From NCBI GenBank assembly GCA_021824575.1, contig JAKAKJ010000077.1, positions 1 through 36,856 on the forward strand: a DNA stretch of 36,856 nt, in the 5' to 3' direction. Both the position numbers and the translations under genes were made by a program. The DNA is from Chloroflexota bacterium. GTDB taxonomy: Bacteria; Chloroflexota; Anaerolineae; Anaerolineales; Villigracilaceae. Below, piece after piece: positions 15,305 through 22,592 of the stretch (position 1 is its first letter; each line of letters opens with the position of its first letter). The notes below the pieces were generated by a model that was not told the DNA's origin, ran no database searches, and saw nothing but the letters and a program-made list of their open reading frames with translations.

Positions 15305-16090
15305 ATGCGTCGCGGGGAAATTTTCTGGGGCGGTCTGCTCGTTTTGCTTGGCGTGCTGTTCTATCTAAAAGCCGCCGGAATTCTTGTTGGCGATGTGTTC
15401 GGTTGGTTTTGGCCGATCTTCATTATCGCCGTCGGTGTTTGGATTTTGCTGGGCGGCTTTATGTTCCGCACCAATTACGCTAACGCGCAGAAATTTTCCG
15501 TACCACTGCAAGGCGCGAAAGAAGCCAGCCTGACGATTGATCACGGTGCGGGACACATTGACCTGTGCGCGGGAGCCAATGCAGGCGACTTCTTGACGGG
15601 CATCGTTGGCACCGGGATGAATCATTCCGCTCGATTAAACGGCGACAAGCTTGAAGTCCGGATCGACGCGGGGCCGAGCTTTATTCCCTTCCTCGGACCG
15701 GAAGGCGGAACCTGGCAATTTCGCCTCGCGCCGGACGTTCCGATTTCTCTCAAGATCGAAGCCGGAGCCAGCCGCCTTGACATTGACCTGACCGACCTGC
15801 GCGTGAACTATTTTTCGTTCGAAGGCGGAGCGAGCCGCGTTAATCTAACTCTGCCGGCGCGCGTCGAAAATGCGGTTGTTGATGTGGAAGCTGGCGCCGC
15901 TCACATTGAATTGCGTGTGCCGCAGGGAGTCGCCATGCGCCTTCGGGCAAAAAGTTTTGGTTCACTGAATATTGACGAAAGCCGTTTTCCTCGCCGCGAT
16001 GGATTCTATCAATCAGCAGACTATGACTTGGCCCAGTATCATGCTGAAGTGACTATCGAAGGCGGCGCGACTTCCATTCAGGTCAGTTAG
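15305..16090 (+). CDS. LiaF/Toast-rack-like envelope protein
   Basis: A 261-residue protein. The start is fixed by GGAGG five bases before the ATG at 15305. Two hydrophobic segments lie at the N-terminus (IFWGGLLVLLGVLFYLKAAG and FWPIFIIAVGVWILLGGFM). The rest is a beta-helix or toast-rack-like domain with repeated short strands: LTIDHGAGHIDLCAGA, LKIEAGASRLDIDL, FSFEGGASRVNLTL, VDVEAGAAHIELRV and VTIEGGATSIQV. The recurring [EG]GA(S/A)xxxIxL unit is seen in LiaF-like/DUF2154 and related adhesin-like domains. LiaF proteins restrain envelope-stress two-component systems; no such system is in the window, so the role is inferred. It follows the previous gene by 22 bases and precedes the next by 8, so the three probably form an operon. 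Confidence 0.85.
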   Translation: MRRGEIFWGGLLVLLGVLFYLKAAGILVGDVFGWFWPIFIIAVGVWILLGGFMFRTNYANAQKFSVPLQGAKEASLTIDHGAGHIDLCAGANAGDFLTGIVGTGMNHSARLNGDKLEVRIDAGPSFIPFLGPEGGTWQFRLAPDVPISLKIEAGASRLDIDLTDLRVNYFSFEGGASRVNLTLPARVENAVVDVEAGAAHIELRVPQGVAMRLRAKSFGSLNIDESRFPRRDGFYQSADYDLAQYHAEVTIEGGATSIQVS

Positions 16091-16098
16091 GAGAAAAA

Positions 16099-16713
16099 AT
16101 GAAACGCCTTGATTTTCGCATTTTGCTTGGCGCGGCGTTGGTTCTGTTGGGCGCGCTGATGCTTCTGGAACGCTTTGGTTTATTCCGAGGCGCGGCCAGC
16201 ATCTTTTGGGGATTGGTTTTTCTGGCAGGCGGAGGTTACTTCCTTTATCGCTTTGGATTGTCGCCGAACGCGGAATGGTGGGCAGTCATTCCCGGTTCCG
16301 CGCTGGCTGGCATCGGCGTATCTTCGCTCCTTCCCGGACGTTGGGGCGGACTCTTTTTCCTCGGCCTTCTCGGCGTGGGATTCTTTGTTGTGTATCTGAC
16401 AGGCCGACGCGAACGTTGGTGGAGTCTGATTCCGGGCGGTGTGCTGGTCACATTGGCTGTTATATCCGTTTTATCCGATGTATTTGGTGCGCGCGAAACC
16501 GGCGGGATTTTCTTTCTTGGTCTTGGGTTGACGTTTCTTCTGGTTGCCGTTTTGGTTCCCGCACAATGGGCGTATATCCCCGGCCTCATTTTGCTTTTGA
16601 TGGGAGCCGTGCTTGGATACACACCGTTTGGCGGCTACTTGAATTACGTCTGGCCTGCGGCGTTGATCCTGGCGGGGCTGATTCTTATTTTTCAATTTGC
16701 GCGAAGAAGTTGA
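16099..16713 (+). CDS. Integral membrane protein, LiaI/DUF5668-like
   Basis: A 204-residue, almost wholly hydrophobic protein with about seven or eight membrane segments, including ILLGAALVLLGALMLLERFG, IFWGLVFLAGGGYFLYRFG, LFFLGLLGVGFFVVYLTG, FFLGLGLTFLLVAVLV and PAALILAGLILIFQFARRS. Short hairpin pairs of helices with a WWAVIPG/WWSLIPGG motif between them occur at least twice (WWAVIPGSALAGIG; WWSLIPGGVLVTLA), so the protein seems built from an internal duplication. The N-terminus (DFRILLGAALVLLGALMLLE) resembles those of the two genes upstream. GGAGAAAAA before the ATG is the ribosome binding site. Likely function is with its neighbours in envelope stress or membrane organisation; no catalytic residues are evident. 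Confidence 0.82.
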   Translation: MKRLDFRILLGAALVLLGALMLLERFGLFRGAASIFWGLVFLAGGGYFLYRFGLSPNAEWWAVIPGSALAGIGVSSLLPGRWGGLFFLGLLGVGFFVVYLTGRRERWWSLIPGGVLVTLAVISVLSDVFGARETGGIFFLGLGLTFLLVAVLVPAQWAYIPGLILLLMGAVLGYTPFGGYLNYVWPAALILAGLILIFQFARRS

Positions 16714-16730
16714 AGTGCTGGTGTCTTGAT

Positions 16731-16764
16731 AAAAAACAGCCGCCGTTGAAAAACGGCGGCTGTT
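16731..16764. terminator. Bidirectional terminator between convergent genes
   Basis: A 13-base perfect stem (AACAGCCGCCGTT / AACGGCGGCTGTT) with loop GAAA. On the minus strand it is followed by six T residues, giving a strong terminator for the cNMP-binding protein gene; on the plus strand it ends the membrane-protein operon. Its outer edge touches the stop codon of the minus-strand gene. Confidence 0.9.
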
Positions 16765-17231
16765 CATTTGATATTAGGCTGGCTGAGAATCTCTCCGAAG
16801 ATGTTTCGGATTTGTTCCCTTGAATTCTTCCATCGCGGATAAACATTTTCCGCCAATTTTTCCAGAACGATGTAGCCCAATTCGGGATTCGTTTGGCAGA
16901 ACCTTTTTAGGTCTTTGCAGTGGACGCGTATCGTTTCGATCTCGGTGGTGGCGAGCGCGCTTGACGTATAAACGTTGTTTCCAACGACAGCCGACCATCC
17001 GAAGACATCACCGGGATGAAGATGCGTCAATGTGATGGGTGAGCCATCATGGGGTTTATATCGAATGGCGGCTGTCCCGTTTATCAGGAAGTAAAGATAC
17101 GAGGTCGGCTCGCCCTGTTTGAAAATGATTGTTGATGCAGGAGCTTGAAAAGGCTCGAACATGGGCGCAAGGATTTCCAATTGCTCTTGATCGAGGTCTT
17201 TCAAAAACGTTGAACGCAGCGCGGTTTTCAT
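16764..17231 (-). CDS. Stand-alone cyclic-nucleotide-binding domain protein
   Basis: A 155-residue protein, nearly all of it a Crp-type cNMP-binding domain: FLKDLDQEQLEILAPMFEPF (N-terminal helices), ASTIIFKQGEPTSYLYFLINGTAAI, then LHPGDVFGWSAVVGNNVYTSSALATTE and the long C-terminal helices. The phosphate-binding cassette FGWSAVVGN...YTSSA lacks the arginine of classical cAMP binders (R-A/S-A is replaced by Y-T-S-S-A), so it may bind another ligand or none. There is no helix-turn-helix, so it is not a Crp-like transcription factor by itself. It may regulate a partner, such as a kinase or transporter. No other gene is co-directional, so it is transcribed alone. No strong ribosome binding site is seen before the ATG. 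Confidence 0.88.
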   Translation of the reverse strand: MKTALRSTFLKDLDQEQLEILAPMFEPFQAPASTIIFKQGEPTSYLYFLINGTAAIRYKPHDGSPITLTHLHPGDVFGWSAVVGNNVYTSSALATTEIETIRVHCKDLKRFCQTNPELGYIVLEKLAENVYPRWKNSREQIRNIFGEILSQPNIK

Positions 17232-17397
17232 TTGCCAAAACTTGATTTAATGATAGCTCCAAGGATCAAACCAATGTGAGGTTGTCACCTTCAGCGTAAT
17301 TGCATGGTAACGCGCCGCAAGGTGGTCAGATAGTAATAAACTTCCTAAAAGCCTAGACATTCTTCCCTACATCACCCATGATTTTCCTCATGCGCGT

Positions 17398-17403
17398 TAT
17401 ACT
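17398..17403 (+). promoter_or_regulatory. -10 box of a probably leaderless gene
   Basis: TATACT ends six bases before the ATG of the zinc-ribbon gene, and no Shine-Dalgarno sequence lies between them. Transcription would begin at or next to the A of the start codon. No good -35 hexamer was found. Confidence 0.55.
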
Positions 17404-17409
17404 CAATTT

Positions 17410-17637
17410 ATGCCGTCCAAGAAGAAAAAAAGAACAATTACCCGCAAAACGCGCGCTTCGAATTTTGAATTATTGTTGATGGGACGCGTAAAACCGTCGT
17501 CTCACTCCTCTGCGCCGCACCGGGCCGGGGACAAGTGCCCTCAATGCGGCAAGGGCAGGCTGGATTACAATGGCGTGCTGGCCCTTGAGTGTCCGGTGTG
17601 CGGATACACCAGCACGGAAGGCGGAGGCTGCACCTGA
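17410..17637 (+). CDS. Small zinc-ribbon protein
   Basis: A 75-residue protein. The N-terminus is very basic (MPSKKKKRTITRKTRA), and the C-terminal half has KCPQCGKGRLDYNGVLALE followed by CPVCGYTSTEGGGC. Two CPxCG knuckles 17 residues apart form a classical rubredoxin-like zinc ribbon, as in small nucleic-acid-binding or regulatory proteins. No enzymatic domain. It may be co-transcribed with the TlpA-like gene 49 bases downstream. The gene appears leaderless (TATACT six bases before the ATG). The exact function is unknown. Confidence 0.78.
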   Translation: MPSKKKKRTITRKTRASNFELLLMGRVKPSSHSSAPHRAGDKCPQCGKGRLDYNGVLALECPVCGYTSTEGGGCT

Positions 17638-17686
17638 TAACTTTGAACGCCTGCCCCGTGCGGGCAACCGAAAGAGAGATTGGCAA

Positions 17687-18259
17687 ATGAAAGCAAATCC
17701 GCGCATGATCGCGCTTGGCATTTCAGGCATTGGTTTGATCCTGCTCGGCGCGGCGGTGGCATTTTATATTCCTTATCTTCAAAATAACGCGAACCTGTCA
17801 GCGGTGACGCCGGTGGATATTTCGGCGGTTCCGGCCAAAGTCCAGTTTGACGCGCCGTCGCTGTCGCTGGCAGATTTGAACGGCGTAGAACATTCGTTAT
17901 CCGATTATCGCGGCCAGACTGTGCTGGTCAATTTGTGGGCTACATGGTGCCCGCCGTGCAAAGCAGAAATGCCAGCCATCCAGGATTTTTATTCGAAATA
18001 TCAAAGCGAGGGTTTCAATGTGGTGGCAATCGAAGATGGTGACCCGACCACAGACGTGGCCGCGTTCGTCAATCAGTTCGGATTGACGTTTACCGTTTTG
18101 GTTGACCCCACCTATCAAGCCACGGATCGCGCGTTCAAAACTGCCAACCTGCCAAGTTCTTACGTGATTGACCGGAACGGCCAGGTAAGATTGGAATGGG
18201 TTGGAGCGATCAGTGAACAGAATCTCGAAAAGTATGTGATACCCATCATCAAGGAGTAG
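17687..18259 (+). CDS. TlpA/ResA-like membrane-anchored thioredoxin
   Basis: A 190-residue protein. An N-terminal anchor (MIALGISGIGLILLGAAVAF) is followed by a thioredoxin-like domain of the TlpA/ResA group. The active site is WATWCPPCKAEMPAIQDFY (CPPC), preceded by the usual strand (LSDYRGQTVLVNLW), and the cis-proline loop is LPSSYVIDRNGQV. The family uses NVVAIEDGDPTTDVAAFVNQFG, the AhpC/TSA-like insertion, for specificity. It should work on the outer face of the membrane, reducing disulfides in secreted or cytochrome-maturation substrates. The start ATG at 17687 follows AGAGAG; an upstream in-frame start would run through the zinc-ribbon gene. It is followed by an OsmC gene 9 bases later, suggesting a redox-stress operon. 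Confidence 0.93.
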   Translation: MKANPRMIALGISGIGLILLGAAVAFYIPYLQNNANLSAVTPVDISAVPAKVQFDAPSLSLADLNGVEHSLSDYRGQTVLVNLWATWCPPCKAEMPAIQDFYSKYQSEGFNVVAIEDGDPTTDVAAFVNQFGLTFTVLVDPTYQATDRAFKTANLPSSYVIDRNGQVRLEWVGAISEQNLEKYVIPIIKE

Positions 18260-18268
18260 GAATCAAAA

Positions 18269-18733
18269 ATGGACGCAAAAGTAAGCTGGCAGGAAGGTTT
18301 GAACTTTGTAGGCGCGGCCGATAGCGGCTACCAGATAAAGTTGGCGAGTCATTCCAGCCCCGAAGAGGGCGTCGGGCCGGTGGAAATGGTGGCAATTGCA
18401 TTGGCTGGCTGCACGGCAATGGATGTGATTTCCATCCTGCAAAAGAAGCAGCAGGACGTCACGAGTTTTGATGTGAAGGTCCACGCGGATCGCGCGGCTG
18501 ACCATCCCAAGGTGTTCACCCGCGCGACGATTGAATATGTGGTTGCCGGTCGTGGTGTGGACGAGGCGGCGGTTCTGCGCGCGGTTGAATTGTCTCTGAC
18601 CAAATATTGTTCTGTGCATGCCATGGTAAGCAAGGCGTTTCCAATCGAGACACATTATTCAGTTTATGAAGACGAGGGATCAGGAAAACAGAAGCTGGTC
18701 AAGCAGGGAACCTTTCAGCACAACGGACATTAG
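18269..18733 (+). CDS. OsmC/Ohr-family peroxiredoxin-like protein
   Basis: A 154-residue protein. OsmC and Ohr proteins reduce organic hydroperoxides with two cysteines. Here the first is in the helix ALAGCTAMDVISIL and the second in LTKYCSVHAMV, both in the expected places, with the family pattern GPVEMVAIALAGCT and the conserved DVKVHADRA strand. The sequence is closest to the YhfA/OsmC subgroup, which often has V-S/G-C or CSVxxx around Cys2. The start has AAGGAG and AGGA upstream. It lies 9 bases after the TlpA-like gene, so both may handle thiol/peroxide stress together (inference). Confidence 0.92.
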   Translation: MDAKVSWQEGLNFVGAADSGYQIKLASHSSPEEGVGPVEMVAIALAGCTAMDVISILQKKQQDVTSFDVKVHADRAADHPKVFTRATIEYVVAGRGVDEAAVLRAVELSLTKYCSVHAMVSKAFPIETHYSVYEDEGSGKQKLVKQGTFQHNGH

Positions 18734-18740
18734 GTTTATA

Positions 18741-18773
18741 AAGTGGCGGTCATTTCAAAAATGACCGCCACTT
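18741..18773. terminator. Bidirectional terminator
   Basis: A 14-base perfect stem (AAGTGGCGGTCATT / AATGACCGCCACTT) with loop TCAAA between the convergent OsmC and LysM/M23 genes. No long T-run on the plus strand (CGCTATTT). Confidence 0.8.
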
Positions 18774-18780
18774 CGCTATT

Positions 18781-20271
18781 TCAGGGATTTGTATCCGAAG
18801 TAATCTCACTGTAGAAGTCGGAGCATTGGCAGGCTTTGACGGTCGCCCCATTGCGCGTCATCGTTCCCTGATAGGCAATCCCACTGCTATGCACGACCCA
18901 GCCTGACAAATCGAGTGGTATTGCGCTGTCTGCCGGGATCCATTCGCCGTTGTATTTTCTGGCAATGTGGACGTGCGTGCCGGTCGCTTCGCCGCCGCGG
19001 CAGGATGGATAACCAATGAAGTCGCCGGCGTGCAGTTCCTGTCCCACGAGCGCGCGCGTGTCAGTGGCGAGATGGAGATAAAAAATATCCCATCCGGTCC
19101 GTTCGTCGCCATCGCCATCCAGATCGAGCATTAGACCATCAATGCTTGAACGGACAACAATTCCGTCTGCCATTGCGGTAACAAAATTTTGCGGCTCAGG
19201 CGTGAAGCAGCCATGAAATTGCGAAGGCGGCGCAAAGTCAATCGCAGAGAACGGCGCGCCGACGCCCCAGCCGGTATGCGGACCCCCGGTATATGTCCAG
19301 GTTTGGCCGGGCTGGAACGGCAATCGCAAAGGCGGTTGAGTCAAACTGCCGGGGATGAGGTTGATGTTTCCCGTCCACGGATCGCCGAACAGGGATTTAT
19401 ACGTCTTTGCGAACCCATCCGGACCCACTGTCGCATCATACGCGGACCCGAAGCTGATGCGCGAGAAAAAATATTGGATTCCCACCGAGGCCGCGTTCTG
19501 CCACGGATCGGGACGGATGATCGAGCCATCCGTCGCGTCGAACTCCGTCAATGATCCGATGCGCCAGCCGTAATAACCGTTGTTCAATGTGTTGGCAGCG
19601 AGAACCAGTTGCAGATAAAGCGTGCTGTAATACGGATCGGGATATTTGAGAATGTAGCTGTCGAGCGGCATCTGCGGATCGGTCAGCGCGTGAGCCTGAT
19701 ATTCGAGCAGGGCCAGCAGCAAACGCGGACTCACGCTGTAATTGGTTGCAACATAGTCCACCAGATCAGCGCCGGACTGGATGCTGCCTGCGCCAGCGTA
19801 GGCATGATAATTTTTCAGCCAGCCTGGCTGCGAGTCGACGAAGGCCGATGTGTTGAATCCAACCTGCATGGGCCCATTGACAAAAGCCGCGTCCGGAATG
19901 ATTTTGAATGGGTTTGCCCACAGCGCCCGGTAATAAATTGGAATCTTCATCGGGAAGCCCATCGGCATGGTGGTCGCATCATCGGGGATAACTGGATTTG
20001 CTGCCCTGATCTGGGCAATCGTTGTGTTGAAGTGGGCAGCCAGCGCAGGAAGCGTATCGCCCGGCTGGGCGATGTAATCCACAAGCTGCCCCGGCCTATA
20101 GGCAGGACGCGTTGGCAGCGGAGTCGGCGCGTCGGTGGTGGGGTCCGCTTCGGGTCCTGATTGAGACGAGATGGTTTTGTTTCCTGTCAATGGGGGTGTG
20201 GATGGAAAATTGCAGGCAAATACCGCAATCGCAATCAACACAATGACGAAAGAAATACGTTTACGGATCAT
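18781..20271 (-). CDS. LysM plus transglycosylase-like plus M23-like lipoprotein (paralog 1)
   Basis: A 496-residue lipoprotein. The start at ATG 20271 gives MIRKRISFVIVLIAIAVFAC, with lipobox VFAC. A Thr/Pro-rich linker (TDAPTPLPTRP) leads to one LysM module (VDYIAQPGDTLPALAAHFNT, INPVIP-type end), which binds peptidoglycan sugars. A central helical domain has SVSPRLLLALLEYQAHALTDP, where the Glu in LLEY could match the catalytic residue of SLT-type lytic transglycosylases. The C-terminal domain has GGPHTGWGVGAPFSAIDFAP, DLDGDGDERTGWDIFYLHLA and THVHIARKYNGEW, the metal-ligand pattern of M23 endopeptidases (H...D...HxH). The gene overlaps paralog 2 by 11 bases. It probably remodels peptidoglycan outside the cell; whether it is catalytically active is unproven. 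No convincing ribosome binding site. Confidence 0.88.
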   Translation of the reverse strand: MIRKRISFVIVLIAIAVFACNFPSTPPLTGNKTISSQSGPEADPTTDAPTPLPTRPAYRPGQLVDYIAQPGDTLPALAAHFNTTIAQIRAANPVIPDDATTMPMGFPMKIPIYYRALWANPFKIIPDAAFVNGPMQVGFNTSAFVDSQPGWLKNYHAYAGAGSIQSGADLVDYVATNYSVSPRLLLALLEYQAHALTDPQMPLDSYILKYPDPYYSTLYLQLVLAANTLNNGYYGWRIGSLTEFDATDGSIIRPDPWQNAASVGIQYFFSRISFGSAYDATVGPDGFAKTYKSLFGDPWTGNINLIPGSLTQPPLRLPFQPGQTWTYTGGPHTGWGVGAPFSAIDFAPPSQFHGCFTPEPQNFVTAMADGIVVRSSIDGLMLDLDGDGDERTGWDIFYLHLATDTRALVGQELHAGDFIGYPSCRGGEATGTHVHIARKYNGEWIPADSAIPLDLSGWVVHSSGIAYQGTMTRNGATVKACQCSDFYSEITSDTNP

Positions 20272-21853
20272 TGGGACTTCGAATGATGACGGACCACGCT
20301 TGCCCAAACGGATCGGCGATGATGGTTTTATCGCCCCGGGTCAGTGTGCCGATGTATGGTTGATTGCCTTGATGCGCGATCCAGCCATCCAAATCAAAAG
20401 GCATTGGGCCGTCAGCCGCGACCCATTCGCCATTGTATTTACGGACGAAATGCAGGTGCGTGCCGGTGGCAATGCCGCCCTCGCAGGATGCATGTCCGAT
20501 ATGATCATTTGTCTTGACCCATGTGCCAAGCGGGATGCGATCCTGCGTGGCGATATGCAGATATAACAAATCCCAACCGGTCTGTTCGTAACCATCGCCA
20601 TCCAAATCCTCGACAACCACGCCATTGCCGGAACGAACAATCAGACCTGGCGCGGCAGCCGTTACCCAAGTCGGCGTCGGCGTGCAGCCGGGATGATCGG
20701 AGGCAGGTGAGAAGTCCAACGCGGCGAGCGAGCCATCATGTTCCCACGCGCCGTGTGGACCGCCCGTGAAACTCCATTGCACGTTGGGTTGAAACGGGAG
20801 CGACAGAGCCGGTTGAGTCAAACCGGGCGGAAAGATCGTAACGGTATTGCCGCGCGCCCACGGATCGCCAAACATCTGCGCGTACATGGCAGGGAAACCG
20901 TTCTTCGGGTCCACGATCTGTGCCCACTGCGATTGGCTGTGGACTTGTGCGAAAAGATATTGAATGGCGACTGTTCCCGCATTCAACCGCGGGTCAATGC
21001 GAAGCTTGGTTCCATCTGGAAAGGTTAACTCGGTCAATGTTCCGGTGCGCCATCCATAATATCCAATGGAAAGCTGGTTCACAGCCCATACCAATTGGCT
21101 GAACAAACCTTTATACAGAACATTCTGAAAACCCATCGGGTAATCGGTATGAAGCGCGTCAACCGGCTGGCCGCGCACCCATCGGCTTTCATATTCAAGA
21201 ATGGCCAACAGCAAACGCGGGTTGATGGAATTTTCGTACGCGGCGCGTTTGATCTCGTCCGCGCCGCTCGTCCAGCCGGTGGAGCCGAGGTATTCGCGAT
21301 AGGTGCTAAGCATTCCGCCCGCGCTGTTGACGTACGATGCGATATCAAAGTTGATCGCTGTTGCCGAAAAAACCATTTCGCTATCGGGAATGATTTGAAT
21401 ATCGGGAGTCTTTTGTTCTGTGATGCGATCCGGGATGACCAGCAGCGTTCCGGGATTAATCAATCCGGTTTTGGGCAGGGTCGCATCACTTAGGATTTCG
21501 GATGGGTCAACGTCAAATCGGGCAGCCAGCGCTGGAAGCGTGTCTCCGCTTAGCGAATAATAAAGAATGGATGGCCCGCTGGCAGTTGGCGAAACTGTCG
21601 CTTCGAGATTTGGAGTTGCGCTGTTGCTGGGCGCGGACGTCGCGGGTTCAGTCGCGGTTTGCGTCGGTGCGGAAGTGGCGGTCGGCGGGGGAAAGGTTGA
21701 TGTAACGGTGGCCGGCTCGATCAGTGGAAAGACCGCTGTCGGGTCGGATGATTCGCTCGTGGGAGTCGCATATGTTCCCCACAACGATGAGGCTTGTCCG
21801 CAGGAAGTCAACAATATGGTTGCGATGATGAGTATGGGGAACAGGCGTTTCAC
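20261..21853 (-). CDS. LysM plus transglycosylase-like plus M23-like lipoprotein (paralog 2)
   Basis: A 530-residue paralog of the gene that follows it on this strand. The GTG at 21853 gives VKRLFPILIIATILLTSC, with lipobox LTSC; a TTG six bases upstream is an alternative. A Thr/Ser/Pro-rich linker of about 80 residues (ATSAPTQTATEPATSAP) precedes a LysM module (YYSLSGDTLPALAARFDVDP). The central domain has INPRLLLAILEYESRWVRGQ, and its EYES is closer to the SLT transglycosylase E-S pattern than in paralog 1. The M23-like part has GGPHGAWEHDGSLAALDFSP, DLDGDGYEQTGWDLLYLHIA and GTHLHFVRKYNGEW, with all candidate zinc ligands kept. It is the first gene of a two-gene unit with paralog 1. Likely an anchored cell-wall enzyme. 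Confidence 0.9.
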   Translation of the reverse strand: MKRLFPILIIATILLTSCGQASSLWGTYATPTSESSDPTAVFPLIEPATVTSTFPPPTATSAPTQTATEPATSAPSNSATPNLEATVSPTASGPSILYYSLSGDTLPALAARFDVDPSEILSDATLPKTGLINPGTLLVIPDRITEQKTPDIQIIPDSEMVFSATAINFDIASYVNSAGGMLSTYREYLGSTGWTSGADEIKRAAYENSINPRLLLAILEYESRWVRGQPVDALHTDYPMGFQNVLYKGLFSQLVWAVNQLSIGYYGWRTGTLTELTFPDGTKLRIDPRLNAGTVAIQYLFAQVHSQSQWAQIVDPKNGFPAMYAQMFGDPWARGNTVTIFPPGLTQPALSLPFQPNVQWSFTGGPHGAWEHDGSLAALDFSPASDHPGCTPTPTWVTAAAPGLIVRSGNGVVVEDLDGDGYEQTGWDLLYLHIATQDRIPLGTWVKTNDHIGHASCEGGIATGTHLHFVRKYNGEWVAADGPMPFDLDGWIAHQGNQPYIGTLTRGDKTIIADPFGQAWSVIIRSPNDP

Positions 21854-21871
21854 AGGCAATCCGTCTGGTAG

Positions 21872-21877
21872 ATTATA
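21872..21877 (-). promoter_or_regulatory. -10 box upstream of the paralog 2 gene
   Basis: TATAAT (minus strand) lies 18 bases before the GTG start. No -35 consensus is seen at 17 bases. The start codon has no Shine-Dalgarno sequence, so translation may rely on a short leader. Confidence 0.45.
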
Positions 21878-21940
21878 CCTGTGATGATTAAATTATCCTG
21901 TGGCCTTGGAGGAATCCACAGATAACGCGAATTATACGAT

Positions 21941-22495
21941 TTATAATTTTGGCAAAACGATGGATTGCTGTTTTTGATATTTTCCTTTTTTATCGGCGTA
22001 AGATGTCTGGCATTCCTCGTCGGCTTCAAAGAACAGAACTTGAGCGATTCCCTCATTGGCATAGATTTTCGCGGGAAGCGGCGTAGTGTTGGAGATTTCG
22101 AGCGTGACAAAGCCTTCCCATTCCGGCTCGAACGGCGTGACGTTGACGATGATGCCGCAGCGCGCATACGTGGATTTTCCAAGACAAACCGTCAGCACTT
22201 TGCGCGGGATGCGGAAATATTCCACGGTGCGCGCCAGCGCGAATGAATTCGGCGGAATGACGCACACCTCGCCGACAAAATCCACCATGCTTTTCGGGTC
22301 GAATTGTTTTGGATCCACCGTCGCGCCGAAGACATTGGTAAAGATTTTGAATTCGTCCGCGACGCGGATGTCGTATCCGTACGAAGAGACGCCGTACGAA
22401 ATGACATGATCGCGCACCTGACTTTCGGTAAACGGATCAATCATCTTATGCTCAATTGCCATCTTGCGAATCCAGTGATCGGGTTTCAAGCCCAT
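21941..22495 (-). CDS. dcd: dCTP deaminase
   Basis: A 184-residue protein, typical for Dcd. It deaminates dCTP to dUTP (some homologs are bifunctional and give dUMP), in the route to dTTP. Motifs: [21 protein letters not shown], with [25 protein letters not shown]; and the central [29 protein letters not shown], in which the S-x-x-AR (nucleotide-binding) and catalytic Glu region (FEPEWEG) are conserved; [14 protein letters not shown] follows. The start has AGGAG six bases upstream. It is transcribed on the same strand as the LysM/M23 genes and as ftcD, but with about 90-100 base gaps, so it could be independent. The gap towards ftcD carries a repeat. Confidence 0.96.
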   Translation of the reverse strand: MGLKPDHWIRKMAIEHKMIDPFTESQVRDHVISYGVSSYGYDIRVADEFKIFTNVFGATVDPKQFDPKSMVDFVGEVCVIPPNSFALARTVEYFRIPRKVLTVCLGKSTYARCGIIVNVTPFEPEWEGFVTLEISNTTPLPAKIYANEGIAQVLFFEADEECQTSYADKKGKYQKQQSIVLPKL

Positions 22496-22518
22496 ATTTG
22501 ACTCCTAAAAATAAATTA

Positions 22519-22583
22519 ACCGCGAAGTACGCGAGAGCGCAAAGTTTCCTTTTGTTCTCTTTGCGGTCTTTGTGTCTTGGCGA
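22519..22583. repeat. Imperfect inverted repeat between ftcD and dcd
   Basis: CCGCGAAGTACGCGAGAGCG then CAAAG at the left pairs imperfectly with CTTTGCGGTCTTTGTGTCTT then GGCG at the right. It looks like a degenerate copy of a CCGCGAAGACACAAAGACGCAAAG-like dispersed palindrome; a weaker relative is at 8236-8297. It occupies most of the gap. Confidence 0.55.
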
Positions 22584-22592
22584 TGAAAGAAC

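Noticed and set aside
16206-16823. 205-residue plus-strand frame crossing a terminator
   Set aside because: It is out of frame with the membrane protein at 16099-16713 and runs through the strong bidirectional hairpin; not a plausible protein.
20261-20307. TTG at 20307 as start of LysM/M23 paralog 1
   Set aside because: It would lengthen the protein before the signal peptide by 12 residues and lacks a ribosome binding site; ATG 20271 gives a proper lipoprotein signal.
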